A stretch of DNA of 64,000 nt from Pseudomonas sp. FEN (GCF_904067045.1 NZ_CAJFDC010000036.1:389001-453000), one strand, 5' to 3'. Positions 31,282-40,530 are shown, numbered from the stretch's first letter. Made by a program: numbers and translations. The notes: a model not told the origin generated them from the sequence alone.

Positions 31282-31947
31282 ATGAGCTATCAGCACCAGT
31301 ATGTCGACGGTACCCGCATTCACTTTCCCATCGGCAAGGTGGTGTGTATCGGGCGCAATTACGCCGAGCACGCCAAGGAACTGGACAATCCGGTGCCGAC
31401 CGAGCCGCTGCTGTTTATCAAGCCGGGCAGTTGCGTGGTGCCGCTCGAGGGTGGTTTCAGCATTCCGGCGGACCGCGGATCGGTGCATTACGAGGCCGAG
31501 ATTGCCGTATTGATCGGCAAGCCGCTGTCGACCAAGCCCAGTGCTGAAGAGGTACTGGATGCCATTTCCGGTTTTGCCCCGGCGCTGGACCTGACCTTGC
31601 GCGACAAACAGTCGGAGTTGAAGAGCAAGGGCTTGCCCTGGGAAATCGCCAAGTCGTTCGATGGTGCCTGCGTGCTGGCGCCGTTCGTGGTTGGCAGTAC
31701 CTTTCCCGATCTGACCCAGATCGGCATTCGCCTGACCATCAATGGCCAGGTGCGCCAGGACGGGATCAGCAGCGACATGCTCAACCCGATCGTGCCGATG
31801 ATCCAGTACATGGCGGCGTGTTTCTCGCTGCAGGCCGGCGATGTGATCCTGACCGGCACGCCGGTGGGCGTCGGTCCGTTGAATGCCGGGGATGAGCTGG
31901 TGCTGGAGTTGCCGGGCGCCAGCAGTTTCCACGGCAGCGTCCGCTAA
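31282..31947 (+). CDS. Fumarylacetoacetate hydrolase family protein
   Basis: 221 residues, the short FAHD1/YcgM type. Metal-binding and catalytic pattern: VVCIGRNYAEHAKELDNPVP, SVHYEAEIAVLIGKP (with the metal-ligand glutamates), SFDGACVLAPFV and ILTGTPVGVGPL. Relatives act as acylpyruvate hydrolases or oxaloacetate decarboxylases in the cytoplasm. It follows the dehydrogenase gene by 37 bases on the same strand, so the two may be co-transcribed and linked in keto-acid metabolism; the exact substrate is not visible. Confidence 0.88.
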   Translation: MSYQHQYVDGTRIHFPIGKVVCIGRNYAEHAKELDNPVPTEPLLFIKPGSCVVPLEGGFSIPADRGSVHYEAEIAVLIGKPLSTKPSAEEVLDAISGFAPALDLTLRDKQSELKSKGLPWEIAKSFDGACVLAPFVVGSTFPDLTQIGIRLTINGQVRQDGISSDMLNPIVPMIQYMAACFSLQAGDVILTGTPVGVGPLNAGDELVLELPGASSFHGSVR

Positions 31948-31966
31948 TCACGACTGCGTCCTCTGT

Positions 31967-31997
31967 CTGTAGGAGCAGCCGGTCGACGCTCCTACAG
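31967..31997. terminator. Perfect hairpin between converging genes
   Basis: CTGTAGGAGC and GCTCCTACAG form a 10-bp stem around AGCCGGTCGAC. It matches the REP-like TAGGAGC unit but as a closed hairpin, and sits between the stops of the hydrolase gene and rpiA, so it could end both transcripts. Confidence 0.55.
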
Positions 31998-32008
31998 GGG
32001 GGCTTGCT

Positions 32009-32680
32009 TCAGGCCTTGAGGGTTTTCACGCCTTCGCTGGTGCCCAGCAACAGCAGATCCGCCGGACGCGCCGCGAACAGGCCGTTGGTGACCACGCCGA
32101 CAATCGCATTGATCTGACTTTCCAGCTCCACCGGGTTGCTGATCCGCAGGTTGTGCACATCCAGGATAATGTTGCCGTTATCGGTCAACACGCCTTCGCG
32201 GTACACCGGATCCCCGCCGAGTTTCACCAACTGCCGCGCCACATGGCTACGGGCCATTGGGATCACTTCCACCGGCAGCGGGAAGGCTCCGAGCACCGGT
32301 ACCAACTTGCTGCCATCGGCGATACAGATGAAGGTCTTGGCCACGGCCGCGACGATCTTCTCGCGGGTCAGGGCCGCGCCGCCGCCCTTGATCAGGTGCA
32401 GGTGTTCGTCGCTTTCATCGGCACCGTCGATGTAGAACTCCAGATCGCTGACGGTGTTCAGCTCATAGACCGGAATCCCGTGGCCCTTGAGGCGCGCGGC
32501 GGTGGCTTCGGAGCTGGCGACCGCGCCGTCGAAGGCGCCCTTGTGCTGGGCCAGGGCGTCGATAAAGCAGTTGGCGGTGGAGCCGGTGCCCACGCCGATG
32601 ATGCTTTTGTCATCGAGCTTGGGAAGGATGAAGTCGACAGCGGCTTGGGCCACGGCCTGTTTGAGTTGATCCTGGGTCAT
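32009..32680 (-). CDS. rpiA: Ribose-5-phosphate isomerase A
   Basis: 223 residues. Interconverts ribose-5-phosphate and ribulose-5-phosphate in the pentose phosphate pathway. Family motifs: SIIGVGTGSTANCFIDALAQ (phosphate loop), FYIDGADESDEHLHLIKGGG with the catalytic aspartates, ALTREKIVAAVAKTFICIAD, and GNIILDVHNL. Full length. It is divergent from ilvA, the common Pseudomonas arrangement. Confidence 0.96.
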   Translation of the reverse strand: MTQDQLKQAVAQAAVDFILPKLDDKSIIGVGTGSTANCFIDALAQHKGAFDGAVASSEATAARLKGHGIPVYELNTVSDLEFYIDGADESDEHLHLIKGGGAALTREKIVAAVAKTFICIADGSKLVPVLGAFPLPVEVIPMARSHVARQLVKLGGDPVYREGVLTDNGNIILDVHNLRISNPVELESQINAIVGVVTNGLFAARPADLLLLGTSEGVKTLKA

Positions 32681-32888
32681 GCGGGCTCCGAAAGCGGGTG
32701 GGGGGTGTACGCAAGGCCGGCATTATAAGCGGCGGGGCAGGGAAGGTCATTGTCCGTTTGGCCGCAGGCGGCTCCTGGAGGCAAACCGAGGGCGCGGGCA
32801 ATAAAACCTCAGGAACCCTGTGGTCGTTGCCGCAAGCGCTGGGTTAGACTCCTCGGTCCCTGCCCACACCCGCCAGCGATGCCTTCCG

Positions 32889-34403
32889 ATGCTCGAACAG
32901 TACGTCAAGAAGATCCTCACCTCGCGCGTCTACGACGTTGCCGTGGAAACCCCGTTGCAGAAAGCTCGCCAGCTCTCCGAGCGGCTGGGCAACCAGGTCT
33001 GGCTCAAGCGCGAAGACCTGCAGCCGGTGTTTTCCTTCAAGATTCGCGGTGCCTACAACAAGCTGACCCAGCTCAGCGACGCCGAGCGCGCGCGCGGCGT
33101 GGTCACGGCTTCGGCGGGCAACCATGCCCAGGGCCTGGCCCTGGCGGCCAAGGTGCTGGGGGTCAAGGCCACTATCGTGATGCCCAAGACCACGCCTGAA
33201 ATCAAGATCGAAGGCGTGCGCTCTCGAGGTGGCAAAGTGGTGCTGCATGGCGACACTTTCCCCGAAGCCCTGGCGTATTCGCTGAAGTTGGTCGAGGAAA
33301 AAGGCTACGTCTATATCCATCCCTACGATGATCCGCACACTATTGCCGGGCAGGGCACCGTGGCGATGGAGATTTTGCGTCAGCATCCGGGTCCGTTGGA
33401 TGCGATCTTCGTCCCGGTCGGTGGCGGTGGGTTGATTGCCGGTATTGCGGCCTATGTGAAGTACCTGCGGCCGGACATCAAGGTGATCGGCGTCGAGCCG
33501 GACGACTCCAACTGCCTGCAACAGGCCATGGCCGCGGGTGAACGGGTGATATTGCCCACCGTGGGCCTCTTCGCCGACGGCGTCGCCGTGGCCCAGATCG
33601 GCCAGCATACCTTCGACATCTGCAAGGACTATGTCGACGAGGTGATCACCGTCAGTACCGACGAGATCTGCGCCGCCATCAAGGATATCTACGACGATAC
33701 CCGCTCGATCACCGAGCCGGCCGGCGCCTTGGGCGTGGCGGGAATCAAGAAGTACGTCGAATCGCGCAAGATCAGCGGGCAGACCCTGGTGGCCATCGAC
33801 TCCGGTGCCAACGTCAACTTCGACCGTCTGCGCCATGTGGCCGAGCGCGCCGAGCTGGGTGAAGGGCGCGAAGCGATCATCGCCGTGACCATTCCGGAGC
33901 AGCCGGGCAGTTTCAAGGCGTTCTGCGAGGCCATCGGCAAGCGCCAGATCACCGAGTTCAATTACCGTTATCACACTGGTCGCGAAGCGCATATTTTTGT
34001 TGGCGTGCAGACCCACCCCGACAGCGATCCGCGCAGCGGCCTGATCGACAGCCTGACCGCCCAGGGCTTTCCGGTGCTCGACCTGACCGACAACGAGCTG
34101 GCCAAGTTGCATATCCGCCACATGGTCGGTGGCCACGCGGCCCAAGTCAGCGACGAGATGGTGCTGCGCTTCGAGTTTCCGGAGCGTCCGGGGGCGTTGT
34201 TCAATTTCCTCACCAAGCTTGGCGGGCGCTGGAATATCTCGATGTTCCATTACCGCAACCATGGCGCCGCTGACGGTCGGGTGGTCGCGGGCTTGCAGGT
34301 CCCGGAGGAAGAACGTCATCTGGTTCCGGCGGCGCTGGCGGCAATCGGCTACCCGTATTGGGATGAAAGCGATAACCCGGCGTATCGGTTGTTCCTCGGC
34401 TGA
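32889..34403 (+). CDS. ilvA: Threonine ammonia-lyase, biosynthetic
   Basis: 504 residues. Deaminates threonine to 2-oxobutanoate, the first step towards isoleucine. The PLP lysine is K51 in QPVFSFKIRGAYNKL; the glycine-rich phosphate loop is VPVGGGGLIAGIAAYVKY; SAGNHAQG holds the substrate-side serine. The C-terminal part (about 325-504) contains two ACT-like regulatory domains (IPEQPGSFKAFCEAIGKRQI and FPERPGALFNFLTKLGGRWN), which mark the allosteric biosynthetic form. The start at 32889 gives the standard MLEQYVKKILTSRVYDVAVE. Single-gene unit opposite rpiA. Confidence 0.96.
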   Translation: MLEQYVKKILTSRVYDVAVETPLQKARQLSERLGNQVWLKREDLQPVFSFKIRGAYNKLTQLSDAERARGVVTASAGNHAQGLALAAKVLGVKATIVMPKTTPEIKIEGVRSRGGKVVLHGDTFPEALAYSLKLVEEKGYVYIHPYDDPHTIAGQGTVAMEILRQHPGPLDAIFVPVGGGGLIAGIAAYVKYLRPDIKVIGVEPDDSNCLQQAMAAGERVILPTVGLFADGVAVAQIGQHTFDICKDYVDEVITVSTDEICAAIKDIYDDTRSITEPAGALGVAGIKKYVESRKISGQTLVAIDSGANVNFDRLRHVAERAELGEGREAIIAVTIPEQPGSFKAFCEAIGKRQITEFNYRYHTGREAHIFVGVQTHPDSDPRSGLIDSLTAQGFPVLDLTDNELAKLHIRHMVGGHAAQVSDEMVLRFEFPERPGALFNFLTKLGGRWNISMFHYRNHGAADGRVVAGLQVPEEERHLVPAALAAIGYPYWDESDNPAYRLFLG

Positions 34404-34419
34404 AACGCGCTGGATGGCT

Positions 34420-34545
34420 GCTAAGCTGGTGGGCAGGCCCGGCTCCCGGGACGCTGCCAGCGAAGCTCTTGGCGCTCTCACGGGCCTCTGCGTTGCGTTG
34501 CGGCGTCCCGACAAGCCATGCTCCTACAGGATACGAGCTCGGCCC
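34420..34545. repeat. REP-like cluster between ilvA and a DUF2269 gene
   Basis: The gap contains GGGACGCTGCCAGCGAAGCTC and later GCGGCGTCCCGACAAGCCATGCTCCTACAGG, the same kind of inverted REP-related arms as at 54203-54302. No gene is visible here. Confidence 0.45.
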
Positions 34546-34596
34546 TGTATCTGATTACTGCTCGAAAGTTGATCGTAAAACCAAGGAAACGATGAA

Positions 34597-35025
34597 ATGG
34601 AAACGCTCACTGCCTTGAAATTGCTACACGGAGTGGCACCGGTGCTTTTGCTGGGCAGCGCGCTGGCGGTGACGATCAGGCTCTGGCGCGGACGCCGTGC
34701 CGGCGACATGACGGTTCAGAACCGTACCTTGCAGCGCCCCTGGTTCTTCGTCTGGGCACTGATGGCGCTGTGCCTGGTCGCGCTCCCGGTCAGCGGCTGG
34801 TGGCTGGTGCACCTGGGTGGTTGGCCGTTGGGCCAGGTCTGGCTGCTGGGTTCGAGCGTGCTCTATACCCTGGGCACCTTGAGCTGGGTGTGGCTGGTGG
34901 TTCGTCTCAATCGCCTGCGCCATGGCATAGCGGCGCGGCATCCAGGGTTCACACTGGCCCTGGCGATTTTCACGGCTGTCTGTTTTGTCGCCATTGCGGG
35001 CCTGATGGGCGCGAAACCGGTTTAA
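34597..35025 (+). CDS. DUF2269 family membrane protein
   Basis: 142 residues with four predicted membrane segments (about 5-25, 48-66, 75-100 and 118-138). The first helix carries a histidine (LKLLHGVAPVLLLGSALAVT) that recurs in its homologue at 36301 (LKTLHILSSTILFGLGAGSA). Such proteins are inner-membrane and of unknown function. It opens a three-gene set with the SDR-DoxX fusion and a second DUF2269 protein; spacing to the next gene is 22 bases. Confidence 0.75.
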   Translation: METLTALKLLHGVAPVLLLGSALAVTIRLWRGRRAGDMTVQNRTLQRPWFFVWALMALCLVALPVSGWWLVHLGGWPLGQVWLLGSSVLYTLGTLSWVWLVVRLNRLRHGIAARHPGFTLALAIFTAVCFVAIAGLMGAKPV

Positions 35026-35047
35026 AGCATCAGGCCGGGGAATTGCC

Positions 35048-36304
35048 ATGAAGGTGCTTCTGGTGGGGGCCACGGGTTTCGTCGGTCGCCATTTGCTGGT
35101 TGCGTTGAACGCCGCCGGTCACGAGGTGATCGCCACCAGTCGTGGTCATCACGTCCGCTCGATGCCGGGTGTCGAATGGCAGGTGCTGGACCTTGACCTG
35201 TTGCCCGGCGATGCCAAGCATTTCATCCTGCCCCACGATATCGACCTGCTGATCAATGCCGCCGGTTTGCTGAGTGTCGATGAGCAGGCGTTGCGCCTGA
35301 CCCAGGACCAGGGCACCCGGGCGCTGTTCGACCAGGCGGCGCGCCGGGGCGTGCGGGTGCTGCATATTTCCGCGCTGGGGGCCGGCGAGCAGCCGGATGT
35401 GCCGTTCCTGGCAAGCAAGGCGGCGGCGGATGATTACCTGATGGGGCTCGGCGTGCCGGCCGTGGTGCTGCGGCCCTCGTTGCTGGTGGGCGCCGGCGGA
35501 GCCAGCAGTGCCTGGTTGGCGCGGCTGTCGCCGTGGCCGCTGATTCCCCTGCTGGACCTGCAAGCGCGCTTGCAACCGCTGCATATCGACGATCTCTGCG
35601 CCGCCGTGCTGGCCTTGCTGCGGCATTGGCCGGGGCAGTCCCGAATCTTGCCGCTGGTCGGCCCGCAGGTGCTGACATTGGCGCAGTTGCTCGATCAGTT
35701 GCGTGCGGCCCAGGGCTGGGCGCCTGCGCGCTACGTGAAAGTGCCGGGGCTCTTGTCGCGGGCTGGCGCCTGGCTGGGCCAGCGTCTTGGTTGGCGCGCC
35801 TTGAATCGCCAGAGCCTGCGCATGGCCGGGCGCGACAATGTCGCCGACCCCGAAGCACTGGTCGCGGTCTGTGGCTACCGGGTCGCGCCCCTGGCGAGCC
35901 GCCTGGTGGATTGGCCGAACGCTGGCCAGAGTGCCCAGTGGGCGCTGCGGCCGTTGCTGCTGGCGGTGCTGCTGTTGATCTGGTTGGGAACGGCGTTGGT
36001 TTGCCTGGGGCCGGGCCATGACTGGAGCCTGCGGATCATGGCCGAGGCCGGTGTCAGCGGGGCGCCGGCGGTGTTCGCGGTCTATGCCGGGGCGCTGTGC
36101 GACGGCCTGCTGGGCTTGGGGATGCTGTTCAAGCGCTGGCGCCGGCGTACGTTCCAGGCGCAATTGCTGCTGATGAGTGCCTACACCCTGATTATCAGCT
36201 TCGTGCTGCCGCACTATTGGTTTGACCCTTATGCCGCCGTCGCCAAGAACCTGGTGTTGATGGTGGCGACCCTTTGGCTGCTTTGGACCGAACCGCGTCG
36301 ATGA
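35048..36304 (+). CDS. SDR oxidoreductase fused to a DoxX-like membrane domain
   Basis: 418 residues. Residues 1 to about 290 are an atypical NAD(P)-binding short-chain dehydrogenase/reductase: MKVLLVGATGFVGRHLLVAL with the GxxGxxG loop, LLINAAGLLSVDE, and LVLRPS-type block VVLRPSLLVGAGG. The YxxxK catalytic pair is replaced by a serine/lysine pattern (FLASKAAADDYL), common in this subclass. Residues about 300-415 form four membrane helices of DoxX/DUF4345 type. The fusion would place a nucleotide-binding domain on the cytoplasmic face. It overlaps the following DUF2269 gene by 4 bp. Confidence 0.82.
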   Translation: MKVLLVGATGFVGRHLLVALNAAGHEVIATSRGHHVRSMPGVEWQVLDLDLLPGDAKHFILPHDIDLLINAAGLLSVDEQALRLTQDQGTRALFDQAARRGVRVLHISALGAGEQPDVPFLASKAAADDYLMGLGVPAVVLRPSLLVGAGGASSAWLARLSPWPLIPLLDLQARLQPLHIDDLCAAVLALLRHWPGQSRILPLVGPQVLTLAQLLDQLRAAQGWAPARYVKVPGLLSRAGAWLGQRLGWRALNRQSLRMAGRDNVADPEALVAVCGYRVAPLASRLVDWPNAGQSAQWALRPLLLAVLLLIWLGTALVCLGPGHDWSLRIMAEAGVSGAPAVFAVYAGALCDGLLGLGMLFKRWRRRTFQAQLLLMSAYTLIISFVLPHYWFDPYAAVAKNLVLMVATLWLLWTEPRR

Positions 36305-36768
36305 GTGCTTATCTACTGCTCAAAACCTTGCATATCCTGTCTTCCACCATTCTTTTCGGCCTCGGCGCCGGCTCTGCCTATTACGCCTTGCGGGCCTGGC
36401 GCACGGGCCAGGTCGAGGTGATCGCGGCGACCTTCAAGCACCTGGTGTTCGCCGATTGGGCCTTTACCACCACCACGGCGGTGTTCCAGCCGTTGAGTGG
36501 GTTGGGGTTGATGCATCTGGCGGGGTGGCCGATCCAGCAAAGCTGGTTGACGTGGAGCCTGGGCTTGTTCGTGCTGGCGGGGATCTGCTGGTTGCCGGTG
36601 GTGTGGCTGCAGATCCGGGTGCACAAGATGGCCGAGCAGGCCTTGTGCGCCGGTACGGCGATGCCGATCCAGGCCCGGACCTATATGCGCTGGTGGTTTG
36701 TCCTGGGCTGGCCGGCGTTTCTGTCTTTCATGGCGATTTTCTACCTGATGGTCGCCAAGCCGGCCTGA
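36301..36768 (+). CDS. DUF2269 family membrane protein
   Basis: 155 residues with four predicted membrane helices; starts at the ATG overlapping the stop of the SDR-DoxX gene. Sequence features: LKTLHILSSTILFGLGAGSA in the first helix, FKHLVFADWAFTTTTAVFQP leading into the second, and a final helix WWFVLGWPAFLSFMAIFYLM. The two DUF2269 proteins and the fusion protein probably form a membrane complex; this is inferred from operon structure only. Confidence 0.8.
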   Translation: MSAYLLLKTLHILSSTILFGLGAGSAYYALRAWRTGQVEVIAATFKHLVFADWAFTTTTAVFQPLSGLGLMHLAGWPIQQSWLTWSLGLFVLAGICWLPVVWLQIRVHKMAEQALCAGTAMPIQARTYMRWWFVLGWPAFLSFMAIFYLMVAKPA

Positions 36769-36865
36769 TCCGGCACCGAGTCGCCATCTTCGCGGCGATC
36801 CGACAAGCTCCGTTCCCATATTAGGTCCTGAGTCGTATGCACTTTCTGTGTCCGTCACAAATCTG

Positions 36866-36898
36866 ATGTGGGAGCGGAGCTTGCTCGCGAAGAGGCCA
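36866..36898. repeat. Partial REP-like unit
   Basis: TGTGGGAGCGGAGCTTGCTCGCGAAGAGGCC, a single GAGC/GCTC hairpin of the type used as REP in fluorescent pseudomonads, next to the stop of the HAD gene. Confidence 0.5.
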
Positions 36899-37555
36899 TC
36901 AGCCACGCAGACTGATCACCGGCCAGCCACGCTTCTCGGCTTCCGCCCGCAGATTTGGATCCGGATCCACTGCCACGGGATTTGCCACCTGCTCCAGCAA
37001 CGGCAGGTCATTCATCGAGTCACTGTAGAAATAGCTGTCCTCCAGGCCATGTCCGGTCTCTTCCAACCAACGGTTCAAGCGCGTCACCTTGCCCTCGCGA
37101 AAGCACGGTACATCGGTACTGCGCCCGCTGTAGCGGCCGTCGATCATCTCGCACTCGGTGGCGATCAGGGTCTCGACCCCCAGGCGTGTGGCAATCGGTG
37201 CGGTGACGAAACGGTTGGTGGCGGTGATGATCACCAGCTTGTCGCCGGCATCGCGGTGTTGGGCCAGCAGTTCCAGGCCCTTGGGCAGCACGATGGGCTC
37301 AATGCAGTCGCGCATGTAGTCGCGATGCCACTCGTCCAACTGGGCCATTTCGCTGCGCCCGAGAATCTCCAGGCAGAAATTCAGGTACGCGGCGTTGTCC
37401 AGCCGACCCGCCAGGTAGTCCTGGTAGAACTCATCGTTACGGTTTTTATAGGCCACCGGATCGAGAATGCCCCGTTCGCACAGGTAATCGCCCCAGGCGT
37501 GGTCGCTGTCGCCGCCCAAAAGTGTGTTGTCCAAGTCGAATATAGCCAGACGCAT
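36899..37555 (-). CDS. HAD-IB family phosphatase
   Basis: 218 residues. HAD motif I is AIFDLDNTLLGGDSDH (nucleophile D7, acid D9), motif II LVIITATNRF, motif III/IV GLEDSYFYSDSMNDLPLLE. The helical cap and overall pattern match SerB-like HAD-IB hydrolases. Relatives in this exact neighbourhood (divergent from rppH-ptsP) are annotated as HAD phosphatases, sometimes as histidinol-phosphatase; the sequence alone does not fix the substrate. The start is the ATG at 37555, 143 bases from rppH. Confidence 0.88.
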   Translation of the reverse strand: MRLAIFDLDNTLLGGDSDHAWGDYLCERGILDPVAYKNRNDEFYQDYLAGRLDNAAYLNFCLEILGRSEMAQLDEWHRDYMRDCIEPIVLPKGLELLAQHRDAGDKLVIITATNRFVTAPIATRLGVETLIATECEMIDGRYSGRSTDVPCFREGKVTRLNRWLEETGHGLEDSYFYSDSMNDLPLLEQVANPVAVDPDPNLRAEAEKRGWPVISLRG

Positions 37556-37698
37556 TGCGGTTACTCGCTGAAAAGCCTGTAAAAAGGTCTCCAGAATACG
37601 GTCTTTTCACAAGAGTGCACATAAGGTAGGCAGGCTCGTTGCTGCTTTCACAACCTTTGTGGAACAATGCGGCGACATGCGTTTGCGAGGTGGTTGCC

Positions 37699-38178
37699 GT
37701 GATCGACCCCGATGGTTTCCGTCCTAATGTCGGGATAATTCTGACGAATGATGCTGGGCAGGTCCTCTGGGCACGTCGCATCAACCAAGATGCATGGCAG
37801 TTTCCGCAAGGTGGGATCAATCCCGACGAAACGCCCGAAGACGCTTTGTACCGCGAATTGAACGAAGAAGTCGGCCTGGAACGAGAAGATGTGCAAATTC
37901 TGGCCTGTACCCGCGGCTGGTTGCGCTATCGTTTGCCGCAACGTCTGGTACGTACCCACAGCCAACCGCTGTGCATCGGCCAGAAACAGAAATGGTTTCT
38001 CCTGCGCCTGCTCTCCAACGAGCAGCGGGTGCGGATGGATTTGACCGGTAAACCGGAGTTCGATGGCTGGCGTTGGGTCAGCTATTGGTACCCGTTGGGC
38101 CAGGTGGTGACATTCAAGCGCGAGGTCTACCGTCGCGCGCTCAAAGAGCTTGCCCCGCGCCTGTTGGCGCGCGACTGA
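37699..38178 (+). CDS. rppH: RNA 5'-pyrophosphohydrolase
   Basis: 159 residues from a GTG at 37699 (reads MIDPDGFRPNVGIILTNDAG). It removes pyrophosphate from 5'-triphosphate mRNA and so starts decay. The Nudix box runs from GGINPDETPEDALYREL to the metal-binding NEEVG at about residues 38-60. RINQDAWQFPQGGIN before it and QKQKWFLLRL after it are typical of RppH. ptsP begins 22 bases downstream, the order seen in many gammaproteobacteria. Confidence 0.95.
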   Translation: MIDPDGFRPNVGIILTNDAGQVLWARRINQDAWQFPQGGINPDETPEDALYRELNEEVGLEREDVQILACTRGWLRYRLPQRLVRTHSQPLCIGQKQKWFLLRLLSNEQRVRMDLTGKPEFDGWRWVSYWYPLGQVVTFKREVYRRALKELAPRLLARD

Positions 38179-38199
38179 CACGGAGTTCGACCCCGAGCC

Positions 38200-40473
38200 A
38201 TGCTCAATACGCTGCGCAAGATCGTCCAGGAAGTTAACGCCGCCAAGGATCTCAAGGCGGCGTTGGGCATTATTGTATTGCGCGTCAAAGAGGCCATGGG
38301 CAGCCAGGTCTGCTCGGTCTATTTGCTGGACCCCGAGACCAACCGCTTTGTCCTGATGGCCACCGAGGGCTTGAACAAGCGCTCGATCGGCAAGGTCAGC
38401 ATGGCGCCGAACGAAGGCCTGGTGGGCCTGGTGGGTACGCGCGAAGAACCGCTGAACCTGGAGCACGCTGCCGATCACCCGCGTTATCGCTACTTCGCCG
38501 AAACCGGCGAGGAGCGTTACGCCTCGTTCCTTGGCGCGCCGATCATTCATCATCGCCGCGTGGTTGGCGTGTTGGTGATCCAGCAGAAGGAACGTCGCCA
38601 GTTCGATGAAGGCGAAGAGGCCTTCCTGGTGACCATGAGCGCCCAGCTCGCCGGCGTTATCGCCCATGCCGAAGCCACCGGTTCGATCCGCGGGCTGGGG
38701 CGTGAGGGCAAGGGCATCCAGGAAGCCAAGTTCATCGGTGTGCCGGGTTCGCCGGGCGCGGCGGTGGGCACGGCGGTGGTCATGCTGCCGCCGGCGGACC
38801 TGGACGTGGTGCCGGACAAGACGGTCCTCGACGTCGACGCCGAGCTGGCCCTGTTCAAGACCGCGATCGAAGGTGTGCGCGCCGACATGCGCACGCTCTC
38901 GGCCAAGCTCGCGACCCAGTTGCGTCCGGAAGAGCGGGCGCTGTTCGATGTCTATCTGATGATGCTCGACGATGCCTCCCTGGGCAGCGAAATCACCAAT
39001 GTGATCAAGACCGGTCAATGGGCCCAGGGCGCCTTGCGCCAAGTGGTGTCCGATCACGTCAACCGTTTCGAACTGATGGACGACGCCTACCTGCGCGAGC
39101 GTGCGTCGGACGTCAAGGACCTCGGGCGTCGGTTGCTGGCCTACCTGCAATCCGAGCGCCAACAGGCCCTGGTCTACCCGGACAACACCATCATGGTCAG
39201 CGAAGAGCTGACCGCGGCCATGCTCGGCGAAGTGCCGGAAGGCAAGCTCAAGGGCTTGGTTTCGGTGCTGGGGTCGGGTAACTCCCACGTGGCGATCCTG
39301 GCGCGGGCCATGGGCATCCCGACGGTCATGGGCCTGGTGGACCTGCCATATTCGAAGGTCGACGGCATCGAGATGATCGTCGACGGCGCGCGTGGCGAGG
39401 TGTTTACCAACCCTAGTGAAGTCCTGCGTCAGCAATATGCCGGCGTGGTGGAGGAAGAGCGCCAACTGTCCGAAGGCCTGGACGCCTTGCGCGAACTGCC
39501 GTGCGTGACGCCCGACGGTCACCGCATGCCGCTGTGGGTCAACACCGGCTTGCTGGCGGATGTGGCCCGGGCACAGCAGCGCGGGGCCGAGGGTGTCGGT
39601 CTGTACCGCACCGAAGTGCCATTCATGATCAACCAGCGCTTCCCGAGCGAGAAGGAACAGCTGGCGATCTATCGCGAGCAACTGTCGGCGTTCCATCCGC
39701 AGCCGGTGACCATGCGCAGCCTGGACATCGGTGGCGACAAGTCGCTGCCGTATTTCCCGATCGAGGAAGACAACCCGTTCCTCGGCTGGCGCGGTATCCG
39801 CGTGACCCTCGACCACCCGGAAATCTTCCTGGTGCAGGCGCGGGCCATGCTCAAGGCCAGCGAGGGCCTGAACAATCTGCGGATCCTGCTGCCGATGATC
39901 TCGGGCATCCACGAGATGGAAGAGGCGTTGCACCTGATCCACCGGGCCTGGGGCGAGGTGCGTGACGAAGGCACCGACGTGCCGATGCCGCCGGTGGGCG
40001 TGATGATCGAAATTCCGGCGGCGGTGTACCAGACCCGCGAGCTGGCGCGACAGGTGGATTTCCTCTCGGTGGGCTCCAACGACCTGACCCAGTACCTGCT
40101 GGCGGTGGATCGCAACAACCCGCGGGTCGCGGACCTGTACGACTACTTGCACCCGGCGGTGCTGCAAGCCTTGCAGAATGTGGTGCGTGACGCCCATGCC
40201 GAAGGCAAGCCGGTGAGTATCTGCGGCGAGATGGCCGGTGATCCGATGGCGGCGGTGTTGTTGATGGCGATGGGTTTTGACAGTTTGTCGATGAACGCCA
40301 CCAACTTGCCGAAGGTGAAATGGATGCTGCGCCAGATCAATTTGAGCAAGGCCCAGGAACTGCTGGCCCAGGTGATGACCATCGACAACCCGCAGGTGAT
40401 TCGCAGTACCTTGCAGTTGGCGCTGAAGAACCTCGGGCTGTCACGGATGGTGGTGCCGACCGTCACGCATTGA
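38200..40473 (+). CDS. ptsP: PEP-protein phosphotransferase EI-Ntr
   Basis: 757 residues. First enzyme of the nitrogen-related PTS: takes phosphate from PEP and passes it to NPr, with wide regulatory effects on nitrogen, potassium and virulence traits. An N-terminal GAF domain (about 1-160; VCSVYLLDPETNRFVLMATE) is followed by the EI-like part: the swivelling domain with the phospho-histidine in GSGNSHVAILARAMGIPTVM, then the PEP-binding barrel (GVGLYRTEVPFM, RSLDIGGDKSLPYFP, FLSVGSNDLTQYLLAVDRNN, SICGEMAGDPMAAVLL). Full length and second in the unit with rppH. Confidence 0.96.
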   Translation: MLNTLRKIVQEVNAAKDLKAALGIIVLRVKEAMGSQVCSVYLLDPETNRFVLMATEGLNKRSIGKVSMAPNEGLVGLVGTREEPLNLEHAADHPRYRYFAETGEERYASFLGAPIIHHRRVVGVLVIQQKERRQFDEGEEAFLVTMSAQLAGVIAHAEATGSIRGLGREGKGIQEAKFIGVPGSPGAAVGTAVVMLPPADLDVVPDKTVLDVDAELALFKTAIEGVRADMRTLSAKLATQLRPEERALFDVYLMMLDDASLGSEITNVIKTGQWAQGALRQVVSDHVNRFELMDDAYLRERASDVKDLGRRLLAYLQSERQQALVYPDNTIMVSEELTAAMLGEVPEGKLKGLVSVLGSGNSHVAILARAMGIPTVMGLVDLPYSKVDGIEMIVDGARGEVFTNPSEVLRQQYAGVVEEERQLSEGLDALRELPCVTPDGHRMPLWVNTGLLADVARAQQRGAEGVGLYRTEVPFMINQRFPSEKEQLAIYREQLSAFHPQPVTMRSLDIGGDKSLPYFPIEEDNPFLGWRGIRVTLDHPEIFLVQARAMLKASEGLNNLRILLPMISGIHEMEEALHLIHRAWGEVRDEGTDVPMPPVGVMIEIPAAVYQTRELARQVDFLSVGSNDLTQYLLAVDRNNPRVADLYDYLHPAVLQALQNVVRDAHAEGKPVSICGEMAGDPMAAVLLMAMGFDSLSMNATNLPKVKWMLRQINLSKAQELLAQVMTIDNPQVIRSTLQLALKNLGLSRMVVPTVTH

Positions 40474-40479
40474 TGACTG

Positions 40480-40522
40480 ACTGTAGGAACCTGGCTTACC
40501 GGCGATAGCAATCGCCGGGGCA
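40480..40522. repeat. REP-like hairpin between ptsP and the NRDE gene
   Basis: TGTAGGAACCTGGCTTACCGGCGATAGCAATCGCCGG contains CCGGCGAT/ATCGCCGG, an 8-bp inverted repeat, in the gap between two converging genes; it may also end transcription. Confidence 0.5.
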
Positions 40523-40530
40523 GCCGCAGA

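Noticed and set aside
37648..40197. Very long minus-strand open frame (over 800 codons) opposite rppH and ptsP
   Set aside because: An antisense frame of high-GC coding DNA; the His/Gln/Arg-rich composition and the clear ptsP product on the other strand rule it out. Similar long antisense frames opposite tex, ilvA, pckA, cadA and the C39 exporter were rejected for the same reason.
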